From NCBI GenBank assembly GCA_963678485.1, contig OY782882.1, positions 4,154,001 to 4,218,000 on the forward strand: a DNA stretch of 64,000 nt, written 5' to 3'. The notes beneath the pieces were generated by a model. The model was not told the origin of the DNA. It searched no databases and saw only the letters and a program-made list of their open reading frames with translations. Origin of the DNA: CALGYY01 sp963678485 (GTDB lineage: Bacteria; Bacteroidota; Bacteroidia; Bacteroidales; CAIWKO01). Positions 53,229 through 62,189 of this stretch are shown here, one piece after another. Position 1 is the stretch's first letter; each line of letters begins with the position of its first letter. Position numbers and translations under genes: made by a program.

Positions 53229-54992
53229 TTACTGAGTCATTCCAATTTTCTGTTTGAAATAATCTAATGCTTCAATAATAAATTCCTTTTTAATAAGCCC
53301 TGTGGGATCAATGGTTTCCGTAATCCGGTCGGGGATATTTATATCATTATAGGTAAATCCTTCACGAATTTTAAATCTGAATTTTTCCGCATGAATCTTT
53401 TTTCCGATCCCTTTGATCTGATCAATATTATATGGGTATCCCATAAAGGCTAGACTGCGTGCGATAAGATCAGGCTTGTAAATTCCACGTGCGAAAAAAC
53501 AAATCGATAAACTGGATAATACCTGACGCAATGCTTCTTCCTCGACCAGCTTATCCACAATTGCAGGAGCTTCCATGGGTGCATTAATCAACTCGTTGAT
53601 GTCAACAGAATATCCTGCATTATCCAAATGGCTATGCCGAGCACCAATAAGATATCCTATGTATGCACCCGGTCCCGTATGATAACCGGCCATTTCGTTC
53701 TTGCCAAATGCTAGAGCAAACTCACGTCCTCCATATATTTTTGATGCATAGTCCACCCCATGTGCCAGCGCCTTAAAGAAATCATTAGGCTGCTTAATAA
53801 TGCCTTTTAACAATTCAATATATGCCAGATGATCTCCCCAGCTCAGCTTAATGCCTAAGGTCTCTTTGTTAGATATAAGGCCTTTTTCCTGCATTTCTGT
53901 TGCCCATGCCATAACAACACCAACACTCATTGCATCTATCGAAAGCTCTTCAACTTTATCGATAAGTGTTAGCAGATTATTGACATCAGAAATCATCAGC
54001 ATACTTCCCAAACTATAGATCAATTCATAGTCGTAGCCAACAAACGTTGTTTTGTAAAAATATGGATCATCTTCGTAAGGTTCGCGCAGTGTGGCAACAT
54101 GGATGCAACTGACCGGACAATGTGTACAGGAAAACCGACGTCCCAGAAAATGCTCAGCGATATTTTCTCCGGAAATATTTTTTACATCGGAAAGGCTGCT
54201 CTGCTGTAGATTTTTAGTTGGCAAACCATTAATTGCACTTAATTTATTGATGTTTTCTGCAGTACCTAAATCATGGTATTTCTTCATTACCGGAGATGCA
54301 ACTGCTGCTTTGAAAACCTCATCATATACTGCACGAAATTCCTTTTTATCAACTACGGGAATTGACTTCTTTCCACTAATGACAATACCTTTGAGTTTTT
54401 TACTTCCGAAGATTGCGCCCAGTCCCAATCGTCCAAAGTGGCGGTAGGTTTCGGTAGTGACACTTGCATACGATACCAGATTTTCACCGGCTTGCCCAAT
54501 ACGCATGATGGCTCGTAAACCTGGATTGTTCTCGCGTTCACGCATTACACGTGCAGCAGTGAAACAGGAGCGCATTCCCCACAGGGTAGTGGCATCCTTG
54601 AAGAAAACTTTATTGTCGTGTATTGAAAGATACACAGGAAATTCACAACATCCTGTAATTACAATCGCACCAAATCCTGCCATTCGTATAGCAATGGCAG
54701 ATCTTCCGCCTGCATGGCTCTCTCCAAGATCGCCGGTTAAGGGCGACTTGAACATTGCAATGGCTTTGGAAGCCACCGGAAGAACACCGGTGAGCGGACC
54801 CACGGCAAAGATGATAGGACTTGCAGGGTCGTAAGGATCTATCCCCTGAGGGCAGTTTTCGTGCAGCAATTGTGTGGCAACTCCGGTTCCCCCGATGTAT
54901 TCTTCGAATAGTTCACGCCTGTTCTCAATGCGAAAACTTTTCTTTGTCATGTCAATGTATAGAACATTGGATAAACTGTCGTGTTCTTGCAT
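53229..54992 (-). CDS. Aldehyde:ferredoxin oxidoreductase (tungsten AOR family)
   Basis: 587 aa, near the usual ~600. The N-terminal domain shows EYIGGTGVATQLL, VGPLTGVLPVASK and FKSPLTGDLGESHAGG; the cofactor region has GRLGLGAIFGSKKLKGI. The [4Fe-4S] motif is C289-x2-C292-x3-C296 (CTHCPVSC) with a further Cys near residue 500. AOR enzymes use a tungstopterin to oxidise aldehydes to acids, or the reverse, with ferredoxin. It sits 4 bp after the ferredoxin gene, its electron partner. No molybdopterin or tungstate uptake genes are in view. Cytoplasmic; implies an anaerobic or microaerobic lifestyle. Confidence 0.92.
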   Translation of the reverse strand: MQEHDSLSNVLYIDMTKKSFRIENRRELFEEYIGGTGVATQLLHENCPQGIDPYDPASPIIFAVGPLTGVLPVASKAIAMFKSPLTGDLGESHAGGRSAIAIRMAGFGAIVITGCCEFPVYLSIHDNKVFFKDATTLWGMRSCFTAARVMRERENNPGLRAIMRIGQAGENLVSYASVTTETYRHFGRLGLGAIFGSKKLKGIVISGKKSIPVVDKKEFRAVYDEVFKAAVASPVMKKYHDLGTAENINKLSAINGLPTKNLQQSSLSDVKNISGENIAEHFLGRRFSCTHCPVSCIHVATLREPYEDDPYFYKTTFVGYDYELIYSLGSMLMISDVNNLLTLIDKVEELSIDAMSVGVVMAWATEMQEKGLISNKETLGIKLSWGDHLAYIELLKGIIKQPNDFFKALAHGVDYASKIYGGREFALAFGKNEMAGYHTGPGAYIGYLIGARHSHLDNAGYSVDINELINAPMEAPAIVDKLVEEEALRQVLSSLSICFFARGIYKPDLIARSLAFMGYPYNIDQIKGIGKKIHAEKFRFKIREGFTYNDINIPDRITETIDPTGLIKKEFIIEALDYFKQKIGMTQ

Positions 54993-54996
54993 AGTT

Positions 54997-55389
54997 TTAT
55001 TTTTTTACGGCTAAGACACCAAGTGGACAATAAGCAGCACAAATGCCACAATGAACGCATATTTCAGGTTTGTTGTCCACTTCGTTCCAGAATATGGAAT
55101 CAATGATACAGGCCTTACGACAAGTTCCACAGCCAATGCATTTGTGTGAATCAAGTCGCACACCACCTTGATCGCGCACAATGAGCGCTCCGGTCGGACA
55201 AACTTTTGCACAGGGTGGATCAGGACATGCAGCGCAAACCACAATTGTAAAACCTTTTGATATTCCGCCTTGTGATTTAACTTCTATACAAGTGTGCAGT
55301 AATCCGGCTTCACCAGAACGACGAGAGCAGGCAAACATACAAAGCTGGCAACCTACGCATCTCTTTAAATCGGCTACAGTGAGTTTCAT
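54997..55389 (-). CDS. Four-cluster 4Fe-4S ferredoxin, AOR partner
   Basis: 130 aa with sixteen cysteines in four groups: CVGCQLCMFAC, CAACPDPPCAKVCP, CIGCGTCRKAC and CVHCGICAAYCP. This is the arrangement of HycB/AorA-like electron-transfer subunits with four [4Fe-4S] clusters. It would carry electrons between the AOR active site and other redox enzymes. The AOR gene follows by 4 bp, so it is the first gene of a three-gene operon. Confidence 0.92.
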   Translation of the reverse strand: MKLTVADLKRCVGCQLCMFACSRRSGEAGLLHTCIEVKSQGGISKGFTIVVCAACPDPPCAKVCPTGALIVRDQGGVRLDSHKCIGCGTCRKACIIDSIFWNEVDNKPEICVHCGICAAYCPLGVLAVKK

Positions 55390-55596
55390 TTTTCAAAAAT
55401 AAATTGTAAACAAAAATAATCAATATTGCCGGGCTTTTTACAAATTATATCAAATGAGGCAAGTATGTCTTTACGAATAGATAATTGTCAAATATGTTAA
55501 TATTTCTTTTCTTGTCAGAAAATTCTCCACCTTTGCAATACAATTTAAGTCTTCACTTTTTCATTTTATTTTTTATTAACCTAAATTATTCTTGTC

Positions 55597-56121
55597 ATGA
55601 AAAAAATTAGAATTGTTTTTTTACTAAGCGCAATTTTATTTGCGTTGACTTCCTGCTCCAAAGAAGATGGTCCCACCGGACCTGCTGGTCCTGCTGGTTC
55701 AAATGGTACCAATGGTTCTAATGGTAATGCAAATGTTATTATGTTTAGTTTACCTGGAATTACAATTACTGATTTAGCTCCTAATTTCAACGATAAATTT
55801 GCTCTTCCGGATTCGCTATGTGGTATTTCGTTGATAGTATCATATGCTGGCTATCATTCCGGAACTGGAATAATTTGGTATCCATTGCCAGGATTAACAC
55901 TAGCTGGGTCGAATGATTATAGAGTGTATTATTATAGCGTACCTACTGATCCGGATTCTACAACATTTTATATGTCCAGAGTGACGGGCTCAGGAGATGA
56001 TGCTATTGATAGTATTAAAATCATTGCGGTTCCTGCAAGTGTGCTTAAAAGCAGAGAAGCTGCAACCTTACCAAATTGGAAAGATTGTGAGGAAGTCGAA
56101 ACATATTTTCATTTGAAGTAA
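55597..56121 (+). CDS. Lipoprotein with short collagen-like segment
   Basis: 174 aa. The signal peptide has lipobox LTSC (Cys20), followed by SKEDG. A collagen-like run, GPTGPAGPAGSNGTNGSNG, covers about six Gly-x-y units at residues 25-43. The rest is a beta-rich domain of about 125 residues without a known motif (LPGITITDLAPNFNDKF onward). The short collagen-like part is a common linker in Bacteroidetes lipoproteins and is too short for a stable triple helix on its own. A terminator follows. Confidence 0.75.
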   Translation: MKKIRIVFLLSAILFALTSCSKEDGPTGPAGPAGSNGTNGSNGNANVIMFSLPGITITDLAPNFNDKFALPDSLCGISLIVSYAGYHSGTGIIWYPLPGLTLAGSNDYRVYYYSVPTDPDSTTFYMSRVTGSGDDAIDSIKIIAVPASVLKSREAATLPNWKDCEEVETYFHLK

Positions 56122-56170
56122 TGTGTATTGCCCGTTAATCTGGGGCTTAGTAATATAAAAATGATATTTA

Positions 56171-56207
56171 AAAAGAATGCCGGCTTTAAGTCGGCATTCT
56201 TTTTTTT
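56171..56207 (+). terminator. Terminator of the collagen-like lipoprotein
   Basis: Stem AGAATGCCG/CGGCATTCT (56174-56182, 56192-56200), loop of 9, then a run of T. Confidence 0.88.
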
Positions 56208-56265
56208 GTTTAAATAAATCTTACGCTTCTAAGGTTGTGAAGCTATTATTGCGATGTCACTATAA

Positions 56266-57885
56266 CTACTTTTTTCCTTTCTGCAACTGATCAATAATCT
56301 TTTTCCTACAGCGTTCAACCACTTTTGGATTCATGTCTTCCGCAGTAATGACCATTGTTTCCAACTTTTGTTTTACACGAATTCCAATGTTAGAGATGAT
56401 ATGTTCACGAATCTTTTTATCACAATTACTGAGTGCAAGTCCAATTGTAAAGGCATTCATGTCTTTTAATCCCTGATGAATTGCTGTTTTTGAGTAAGTG
56501 AGTACGACAGAAAAATCTTCATCTTTCTTTGTTGTAGCCTTACTCACTCCGCTTGATTTTACCGCAACTTTCCGCACTGCTTTACTTGGTGACTTGGCTT
56601 TAGCAAGAGTCGTCTTTGGAGCTGCTGATTTTTTTGTAGCCGAAGTTTTTGTTTTTTGTTCACCCGTGCTTGCTGGCTCAACGCCCAATTCCTTATTCTG
56701 ACAGCATCCATCAATACGTATCATGAAATCAGAAAGAATATTCATGAAATTTACATAGGCTTCGTAAGGACTGTTGTATGGATTGAAGTACTTGTGAACA
56801 TCACCGTCGCTAAACCATTTCGTACACATATAATAGAAATGGTCACTGGTCTGTAAATATGTCCAGTCGCGCAGTAAATCTTCATCTCCGCAACGTTTTA
56901 CTTTTTCCTCGAATTCATAAAGGCGGTGGAATGCATCATCTTGCAAGTCATTGCCAAGCCATGCCGTCAAATCTCGTTCTTCATCAGCCCAGGAAATCGG
57001 GTAGGGGACGTTGATTGCAGCAACAGGTTGCAATTGTGCACTCAGCTCTGAAGGTGTATTGAAGGTATAAGGTGAATGAGAAAAAACTCTTCCCGGCAAC
57101 GCACGCATGAATTCGAAAATGCCTGTTTCTGGCCATTGATGTTCACCAAACGTTTCATAATCCATGAACAGGTTTACTGTTTCCTGTGAAGGATCAACCT
57201 CGTTGAGCCAACCAACATATTTTTCTGATGTGAGCGGCCATCCATCCCAACTCTGCTGTGAGAAACGGAATGCGATGTCGTCACTAAGTCTGAAATTCTT
57301 TAATAAGATTTTTAACTTTGGATTGATGGCGTTGCAGTAAAGAAAATTCGGGCTCTTCCAGCCAAGTACATGTTTTGCACCTTCAGTAAGCTGAGTGTTG
57401 AAGCCCATTTCAGCAACCATTTCACCAATTCCATCCGAATAAATCAACTCCGTATTACGAAAGGTTTCTGGATTTTGTCCAAGTAATTCGCGGACCATTG
57501 TACGCTGCATATTTACCTGACGAAAGAATTCATCTTTGCTTTTTAAGGCAGATAATGAGTGTGAATAGGTTTCTGCTAAAAACTCTACACATCCCGTCGC
57601 TGCTAAGCGCTGAAAACTTTCAAGAACGGCAGGTGCATACATTTTAAACTGTTCAAGTGCGGTTCCGGAAATCGAAAAACTAACCTTGAAGGCTTTCCCA
57701 AACTCATTGATGAGATCAAGTAACACCTGATTCATGGGCAGGTAGCATTTTTCTGCAACACGCTGCATGATGTACCTATTGCGGTATTCATCAAAATAAT
57801 GATGGTTATCACCGATATCAAAAAAACGATACGTCTTTAAACGAAAGGGTTGATGTACCTGAAAATAAAAGCAAATGGATTTCAT
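56266..57885 (-). CDS. GH57 alpha-glucan hydrolase with FliG-C-like C-terminal tail
   Basis: 539 aa. Residues 1-400 are a GH57 (beta/alpha)7-barrel: YFQVHQPFRL at the start, the nucleophile Glu146 in RNTELIYSD and the acid Asp242 in FMDYETFGEHQW. Family members act as alpha-amylases or glucanotransferases on glycogen. Residues about 405-453 are a Lys/Ala/Ser/Pro-rich linker like a histone H1 tail. Residues 475-535 (IREHIISNIGIRVKQKLETM, then VVERCRKKIIDQL) resemble the C-terminal domain of FliG. It is the third gene of the glucan operon, 29 bp after the GT4 gene. Confidence 0.85.
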   Translation of the reverse strand: MKSICFYFQVHQPFRLKTYRFFDIGDNHHYFDEYRNRYIMQRVAEKCYLPMNQVLLDLINEFGKAFKVSFSISGTALEQFKMYAPAVLESFQRLAATGCVEFLAETYSHSLSALKSKDEFFRQVNMQRTMVRELLGQNPETFRNTELIYSDGIGEMVAEMGFNTQLTEGAKHVLGWKSPNFLYCNAINPKLKILLKNFRLSDDIAFRFSQQSWDGWPLTSEKYVGWLNEVDPSQETVNLFMDYETFGEHQWPETGIFEFMRALPGRVFSHSPYTFNTPSELSAQLQPVAAINVPYPISWADEERDLTAWLGNDLQDDAFHRLYEFEEKVKRCGDEDLLRDWTYLQTSDHFYYMCTKWFSDGDVHKYFNPYNSPYEAYVNFMNILSDFMIRIDGCCQNKELGVEPASTGEQKTKTSATKKSAAPKTTLAKAKSPSKAVRKVAVKSSGVSKATTKKDEDFSVVLTYSKTAIHQGLKDMNAFTIGLALSNCDKKIREHIISNIGIRVKQKLETMVITAEDMNPKVVERCRKKIIDQLQKGKK

Positions 57886-57914
57886 ATTTCAAAAATTATA
57901 AATATCAATATTAG

Positions 57915-59201
57915 TTACTCCTGATGCACGTTTTCATAAACATGTTTTACCTGTAGGGCTGCATTTTCCCACTTGAGATTGTCCACCTCGTTGCGTCCGT
58001 GTTTGCGGAACATCCGCGAAAGCGCATCGTAATGAAGCAATCCGTAAATGGCATCGGCCATATCGTCGATGTCCCAAAAATTAACCTTGAGGGCATATTT
58101 CAATACTTCCGATACACCTGACTGTTTAGAAATTACTACGGGAACATTGCTGCGCATTGCTTCCAGCGGACTGATGCCAAAAGGTTCGGAAACAGAGGGC
58201 ATCACGTAAACATCGCTCAACGCAAACATCCGATCTACTTCTTCTCCTTTTAAAAATCCAGTAAAATGAAAATGTGTAGAGATCCTTAATTCAGCAACAC
58301 GACGAATAATTTTGTTCAACATATCCCCCGAACCGGCCATTACAAAACGAACATTTTTATCTTTTTGTAATATTTTGTATGCCGCCTCTACAAAGTAATC
58401 TGGCCCTTTCTGAAAGGTCACACGACCAAGAAAAGTAACCACTTTTTCTTTTACATTTTTATGTGCATTCAGGAATTCCTGCTGATCCATGGGTTCAACT
58501 GCATTGTGAACCGTGACCACTTTATCGGGATTGATGCCATAACGGTTTATTACAATGTCGCGGGTGTAATGACTAACTGTGATTACGCGATCGGCCGCTT
58601 CCATTCCTTTCCGCTCAATATCGTATACATTTTGGTTAATGTGTTCCCCTGAACGATCGAATTCCGTGGCATGCATATGCACAACCAAGGGCTTTCCACT
58701 AACCTGCTTTGCTGCAATTCCTGCAGAATAGGTGAGCCAATCGTGTGCATGAATTACGTCAAATTCATATTTTGATGCAAGCGAGGCAGCGACCAGCGCA
58801 TAACGGGAAACTTCTTCCATCAGGTTGGTTCCGTATCTTCCCGAAAATGTGTAATTCCTCGAGAATACGGATTGCTCTTCGTGCGCTCCATCGGGCAGTT
58901 CAACAGTGCTTGATTTTGTAAATTCTTCTGGATCTACGTAGGGCAGGAGGTTCGAAGAAACCTCAAGATAAGTAATCTGTTTCCAGAATTCCTGATACAT
59001 CCTTTGGCGAAAATCGATGCTGACTTCACTGGCATTCACCAGTCGAAGGGCTTCCTGACTTTCGTCCCCGTAAGCGCGGGGAACAACAAAAATCACTTCA
59101 ACCCCATGCCGTGCCAGTCCTTTGGTAAGCCCAAAACAGGCGGTACCAAGGCCTCCGGTGATATGTGGAGGAAATTCCCAGCCGAACATTAATACTTTCA
59201 T
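57915..59201 (-). CDS. GT4 glycosyltransferase of the glycogen operon
   Basis: 428 aa. The N-terminal MLMFGWEFPPHITGGLGTACFGL-like opening (residues 3-24) has the GG donor loop, and the C-terminal domain has VTFLGRVTFQKGPDYFVEAA and the E-x7-E motif SEPFGISPLEAM. It is of the GT4/GT5-like glycogen-synthase relatives found next to GH133 and GH57 genes in Bacteroidetes. Probably an alpha-glucan synthase or a maltose-1-phosphate-type elongating enzyme; which of these cannot be told by eye. Spacing is 31 bp from the upstream gene and 29 bp to the next. Confidence 0.85.
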   Translation of the reverse strand: MKVLMFGWEFPPHITGGLGTACFGLTKGLARHGVEVIFVVPRAYGDESQEALRLVNASEVSIDFRQRMYQEFWKQITYLEVSSNLLPYVDPEEFTKSSTVELPDGAHEEQSVFSRNYTFSGRYGTNLMEEVSRYALVAASLASKYEFDVIHAHDWLTYSAGIAAKQVSGKPLVVHMHATEFDRSGEHINQNVYDIERKGMEAADRVITVSHYTRDIVINRYGINPDKVVTVHNAVEPMDQQEFLNAHKNVKEKVVTFLGRVTFQKGPDYFVEAAYKILQKDKNVRFVMAGSGDMLNKIIRRVAELRISTHFHFTGFLKGEEVDRMFALSDVYVMPSVSEPFGISPLEAMRSNVPVVISKQSGVSEVLKYALKVNFWDIDDMADAIYGLLHYDALSRMFRKHGRNEVDNLKWENAALQVKHVYENVHQE

Positions 59202-59232
59202 TCTTTTATATTCTAATTATAGCTACGTCTTG

Positions 59233-61197
59233 TTATTTCTCTGCTGATTTTCTTGAGTATTGACGAATCAACCATTCGATGCGTAATAATTCAGCAACGC
59301 TCCATGCCTGTGATGGCGCGCCACCTGGCAAATGCGGAGGATTACCATCATAAACTTCAGAAATACTTCCTAATCCATGCTCAGTCATCACCGCTTCAAA
59401 TCCATTGTATAAGCGCTTGATATCGGCAAGTCCGCCCTTACCATGCAGCCTTAGATAGGCTTCTGCATAATGTCCCAACAGCCACGGCCATACAGTTCCT
59501 TGGTGATATGCATTATCACGTTCTGCCACATCGCCATCATAAATACCTTTGTAATCGGCATCTTTGGGCGATAAGGTGCGCAAGCCGCGCGGAGTCAGCA
59601 ATTCTTCTGCACATTTGTCAACAATAAGTTTTCTGATCTGCTCACTTACCGGGCTATAGGGAAGGGAGGCAGCAAAAATCATGTTTGGACGCACCGACCA
59701 ATCCTTGTAATTTCCATTCACTACATCAGCCAAATATCCTTTATCCTTATGCCAAAACACTTCTTTGAATGATACAGGAATAATCTTTACAATTTCCTCC
59801 CATTCCTTAATGAATGCTTCATCCTGCGCCAATCGCGCCATCTCCATCGAAAACATTAGTGCATTATACCATAAAGCATTTATCTCTACTGGCATTCCAA
59901 TGCGTGGAGTGACGGCCTTTCCAAAGACAACGGCATCCATCCATGTCAATGCATATCCTTGTTCTCCGGCATAAATTAATCCGTTATCCTGCATTTTTAT
60001 ATTGTAGGAAGTGCCATTTCTGTAGCCATTCAGAATAAGACGCATCTTGGCGCCGTATTTTTTCCAAATGGTTTTTTTTGTTTTTGATGCTTCTGCATAT
60101 TGCTGTAATGCCCAGAAAAACCACAATGGTGCGTCAACACTATTATATACAGTGCCTGATCCACTGCCCATATTTGGGAATAATGGACCTTTCAGATCAG
60201 CTACCATAGTATCTATCACTTCCTGACAGGTGGTAAGATCATCACGTGTTAATGTTAATCCGGGTAAGGAAATAAAGGTGTCGCGTCCCCATCGACCAAA
60301 CCATGGAAATCCGGCAATAATCTCAACTTTGCGTCCTTTACGAACAAAAAACTGTTGTGCTGAATTTATAAGACAATTGTGGAAACTATCGCGCGGAACG
60401 CGGTTTTTAATCTCTGTTGTGAAGAATCGCTTAAACGAAATGGGATTCTCTTCTTCAAGGCTTGCGGAAAAAATTACACTTTCACCTTTCTTAATAGATG
60501 CTTCGAAATAGCCAGGTACATAAAGATCTTCGTGACAATCATAACCGCGGCGGGCTTCTTCAATATATTCTATATTATAGTACCAGTGCGGAACATGAAC
60601 GTATTCTACATTCTTAGAAAATTGAAGATGCAGGTTAGAGTATCCGGGATACATCCTGACTTTTATTCCATTTTCAATTTTTTCGTAACGAGTATCCGCG
60701 TCAACATTGGCTTTAGTGAGTGAATGTATTTTTCGGAACGCTAAGAAAGGCTTAAATCTTAAAGTTGTAGGAGAGTTTGCTTCTACCAGCGTATAGCGAA
60801 TCAGCATGCGATCCTGTTCGCTGGAGAATAAGGTTTCTTTAGATAATACTACTCCACCAACCCGGTAAACCAGCTTTGGGATTGGATCTCCAATGAAATC
60901 ACGTATATATTTATGTCCTCTTGGTGAATATTCATTAACGCCAGGATATTTATGCAAGGCCAGGTTAAATTCCTCATCACGTTGTATTACAGTCTCATCG
61001 ATCGACGAAAGGAGTACGTGATTTTCTCCGTCAACCAATGGCTGAGGTGCAACAAGTAACCCGTGATACTTACGTGTATTTGATCCAATCACGGTCGTAA
61101 TAGAATATGAACCTGCACGATTCGACCTGATTAATTCTCTTTTAAGAGAGAACTCCAGGTTAATCAATTGTAATTTATTAAAGGATATGTAACTCAT
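59233..61197 (-). CDS. Glycogen debranching enzyme, amylo-alpha-1,6-glucosidase (GH133)
   Basis: 654 aa. The N-terminal half matches the GDE N-terminal beta-sandwich (RAGSYSITTVIGSNTRKYHGLL); the C-terminal half is the (alpha/alpha)6 barrel: GFPWFGRWGRDTFISLPGL near residue 303, GLIYAGEQGYALTWMDAV near 405, and ERDNAYHQGTVWPWLLGHY near 560. It removes alpha-1,6-linked glucose from branch points after phosphorolysis. It is the first gene of the minus-strand operon with GT4 and GH57. It contains no separate 4-alpha-glucanotransferase domain. Confidence 0.93.
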   Translation of the reverse strand: MSYISFNKLQLINLEFSLKRELIRSNRAGSYSITTVIGSNTRKYHGLLVAPQPLVDGENHVLLSSIDETVIQRDEEFNLALHKYPGVNEYSPRGHKYIRDFIGDPIPKLVYRVGGVVLSKETLFSSEQDRMLIRYTLVEANSPTTLRFKPFLAFRKIHSLTKANVDADTRYEKIENGIKVRMYPGYSNLHLQFSKNVEYVHVPHWYYNIEYIEEARRGYDCHEDLYVPGYFEASIKKGESVIFSASLEEENPISFKRFFTTEIKNRVPRDSFHNCLINSAQQFFVRKGRKVEIIAGFPWFGRWGRDTFISLPGLTLTRDDLTTCQEVIDTMVADLKGPLFPNMGSGSGTVYNSVDAPLWFFWALQQYAEASKTKKTIWKKYGAKMRLILNGYRNGTSYNIKMQDNGLIYAGEQGYALTWMDAVVFGKAVTPRIGMPVEINALWYNALMFSMEMARLAQDEAFIKEWEEIVKIIPVSFKEVFWHKDKGYLADVVNGNYKDWSVRPNMIFAASLPYSPVSEQIRKLIVDKCAEELLTPRGLRTLSPKDADYKGIYDGDVAERDNAYHQGTVWPWLLGHYAEAYLRLHGKGGLADIKRLYNGFEAVMTEHGLGSISEVYDGNPPHLPGGAPSQAWSVAELLRIEWLIRQYSRKSAEK

Positions 61198-61505
61198 TTT
61201 GAGTCGGTTGTTTATTTAATACAATGAAAGAGAAAAATCGACAAAAAAATTAATTAACTGATAGTCTGAGATATATGTGCTACATTTGACTATGGCTTCC
61301 GATGATTCGATGTTAAAAAACAATTTATCAATGACTTATTAAACTTCTAAAATTCGTCTTTTTTTCGAAAACTGCTGCAAAGGTACAAAAAAAAATTGTA
61401 CCGGTTAACAGGAGGTTAACAAATTGTTACATTAATCTTATGTTATTGTGATTTTTTAAGAATACCGTTAATTCCTTACTTTTGCGAAACCAATATAAAA
61501 CCAAT
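61198..61505. promoter_or_regulatory. Divergent regulatory region of the glycogen operon
   Basis: 308 bp, AT-rich, without a gene. Minus strand: a -7 box TACCTTTG at 61378-61385. The plus-strand sequence contains an inverted repeat GGTACAA-N7-TTGTACC (61382-61388, 61396-61402) overlapping that box, followed by two GGTTAAC blocks (61403-61409 and 61413-61420), so an operator is likely. Plus strand: TACTTTTG at 61477-61484, ahead of the lipoprotein at 61506. Which regulator binds is unknown. Confidence 0.5.
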
Positions 61506-62015
61506 ATGAAGATATGCTTTAAGTTGCTGTTGCTTTCGTGCATAGGTGTCTTTCTTTTCTTATGTACATTATCGTCATGCAAAACAACCGGACTATCGAA
61601 ACCCCAACAGCTGGCGCAATTCAGCAAAATGGATTGGTTGCAGGGCGACTGGTTGAGCAAGGAAGTGGATATTATTTTTAATGAGTCATGGGTAAAGCAG
61701 TCTGATACGCTATATACAGGAATAAGCGTCTTCGTTATGGGTGGCGACACTATTTATAAGGAAGCGATTCGTCTTGAGCCCGGGAAATTGCACATATATT
61801 ATAATGTTATAACAGTAAATGACGGAAAAACGGTACGTTCGAGCTACGTTCTGTTGAAAAACTCAGGGAAGTCGATGATGTTCGAAGATCGATCATCCGA
61901 CGATATTAACAGGATTACCTACACCTTTCTTGGAGAAGGCAAACTAAAAATAAGCACAGAAGAGACGAAAGCAAAGGAAACGGTAAAAGAAAGTTTCATT
62001 TTAAAGAAGCGATAG
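61506..62015 (+). CDS. DUF6265-like lipoprotein
   Basis: 169 aa from the ATG at 61506, chosen for the signal peptide with lipobox LSSC. The mature part begins KTTGLSKPQQLAQF, then MDWLQGDWLSKEVD, a pattern seen in DUF6265 beta-barrel proteins of about 150 residues (lipocalin-like). No active-site residues are recognised. It has its own -7 box (61477) and lies between the glycogen operon and the ribH group. Function unknown. Confidence 0.7.
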   Translation: MKICFKLLLLSCIGVFLFLCTLSSCKTTGLSKPQQLAQFSKMDWLQGDWLSKEVDIIFNESWVKQSDTLYTGISVFVMGGDTIYKEAIRLEPGKLHIYYNVITVNDGKTVRSSYVLLKNSGKSMMFEDRSSDDINRITYTFLGEGKLKISTEETKAKETVKESFILKKR

Positions 62016-62160
62016 TCAAATTGCTGATTAATTTGTCATTGCCGCCTCAGGTATGACTTTCAGCATTGGAAATATTATAATCTGTCGCTTTTTTAGACTT
62101 TTTGTTAAGAACTTTGTGGACAAGGATGTTCGAAAATTTCGCAGGGTAAATAAAAAAACT

Positions 62161-62168
62161 TATTTTTG
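62161..62168 (+). promoter_or_regulatory. -7 box for the TPR-ribH unit
   Basis: TATTTTTG, matching TAnnTTTG, 21 bases before the ATG at 62190; a TTTC about 20 bases upstream is a weak -33. Confidence 0.5.
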
Positions 62169-62189
62169 CACGTTCAAAAAAAGACCAAT

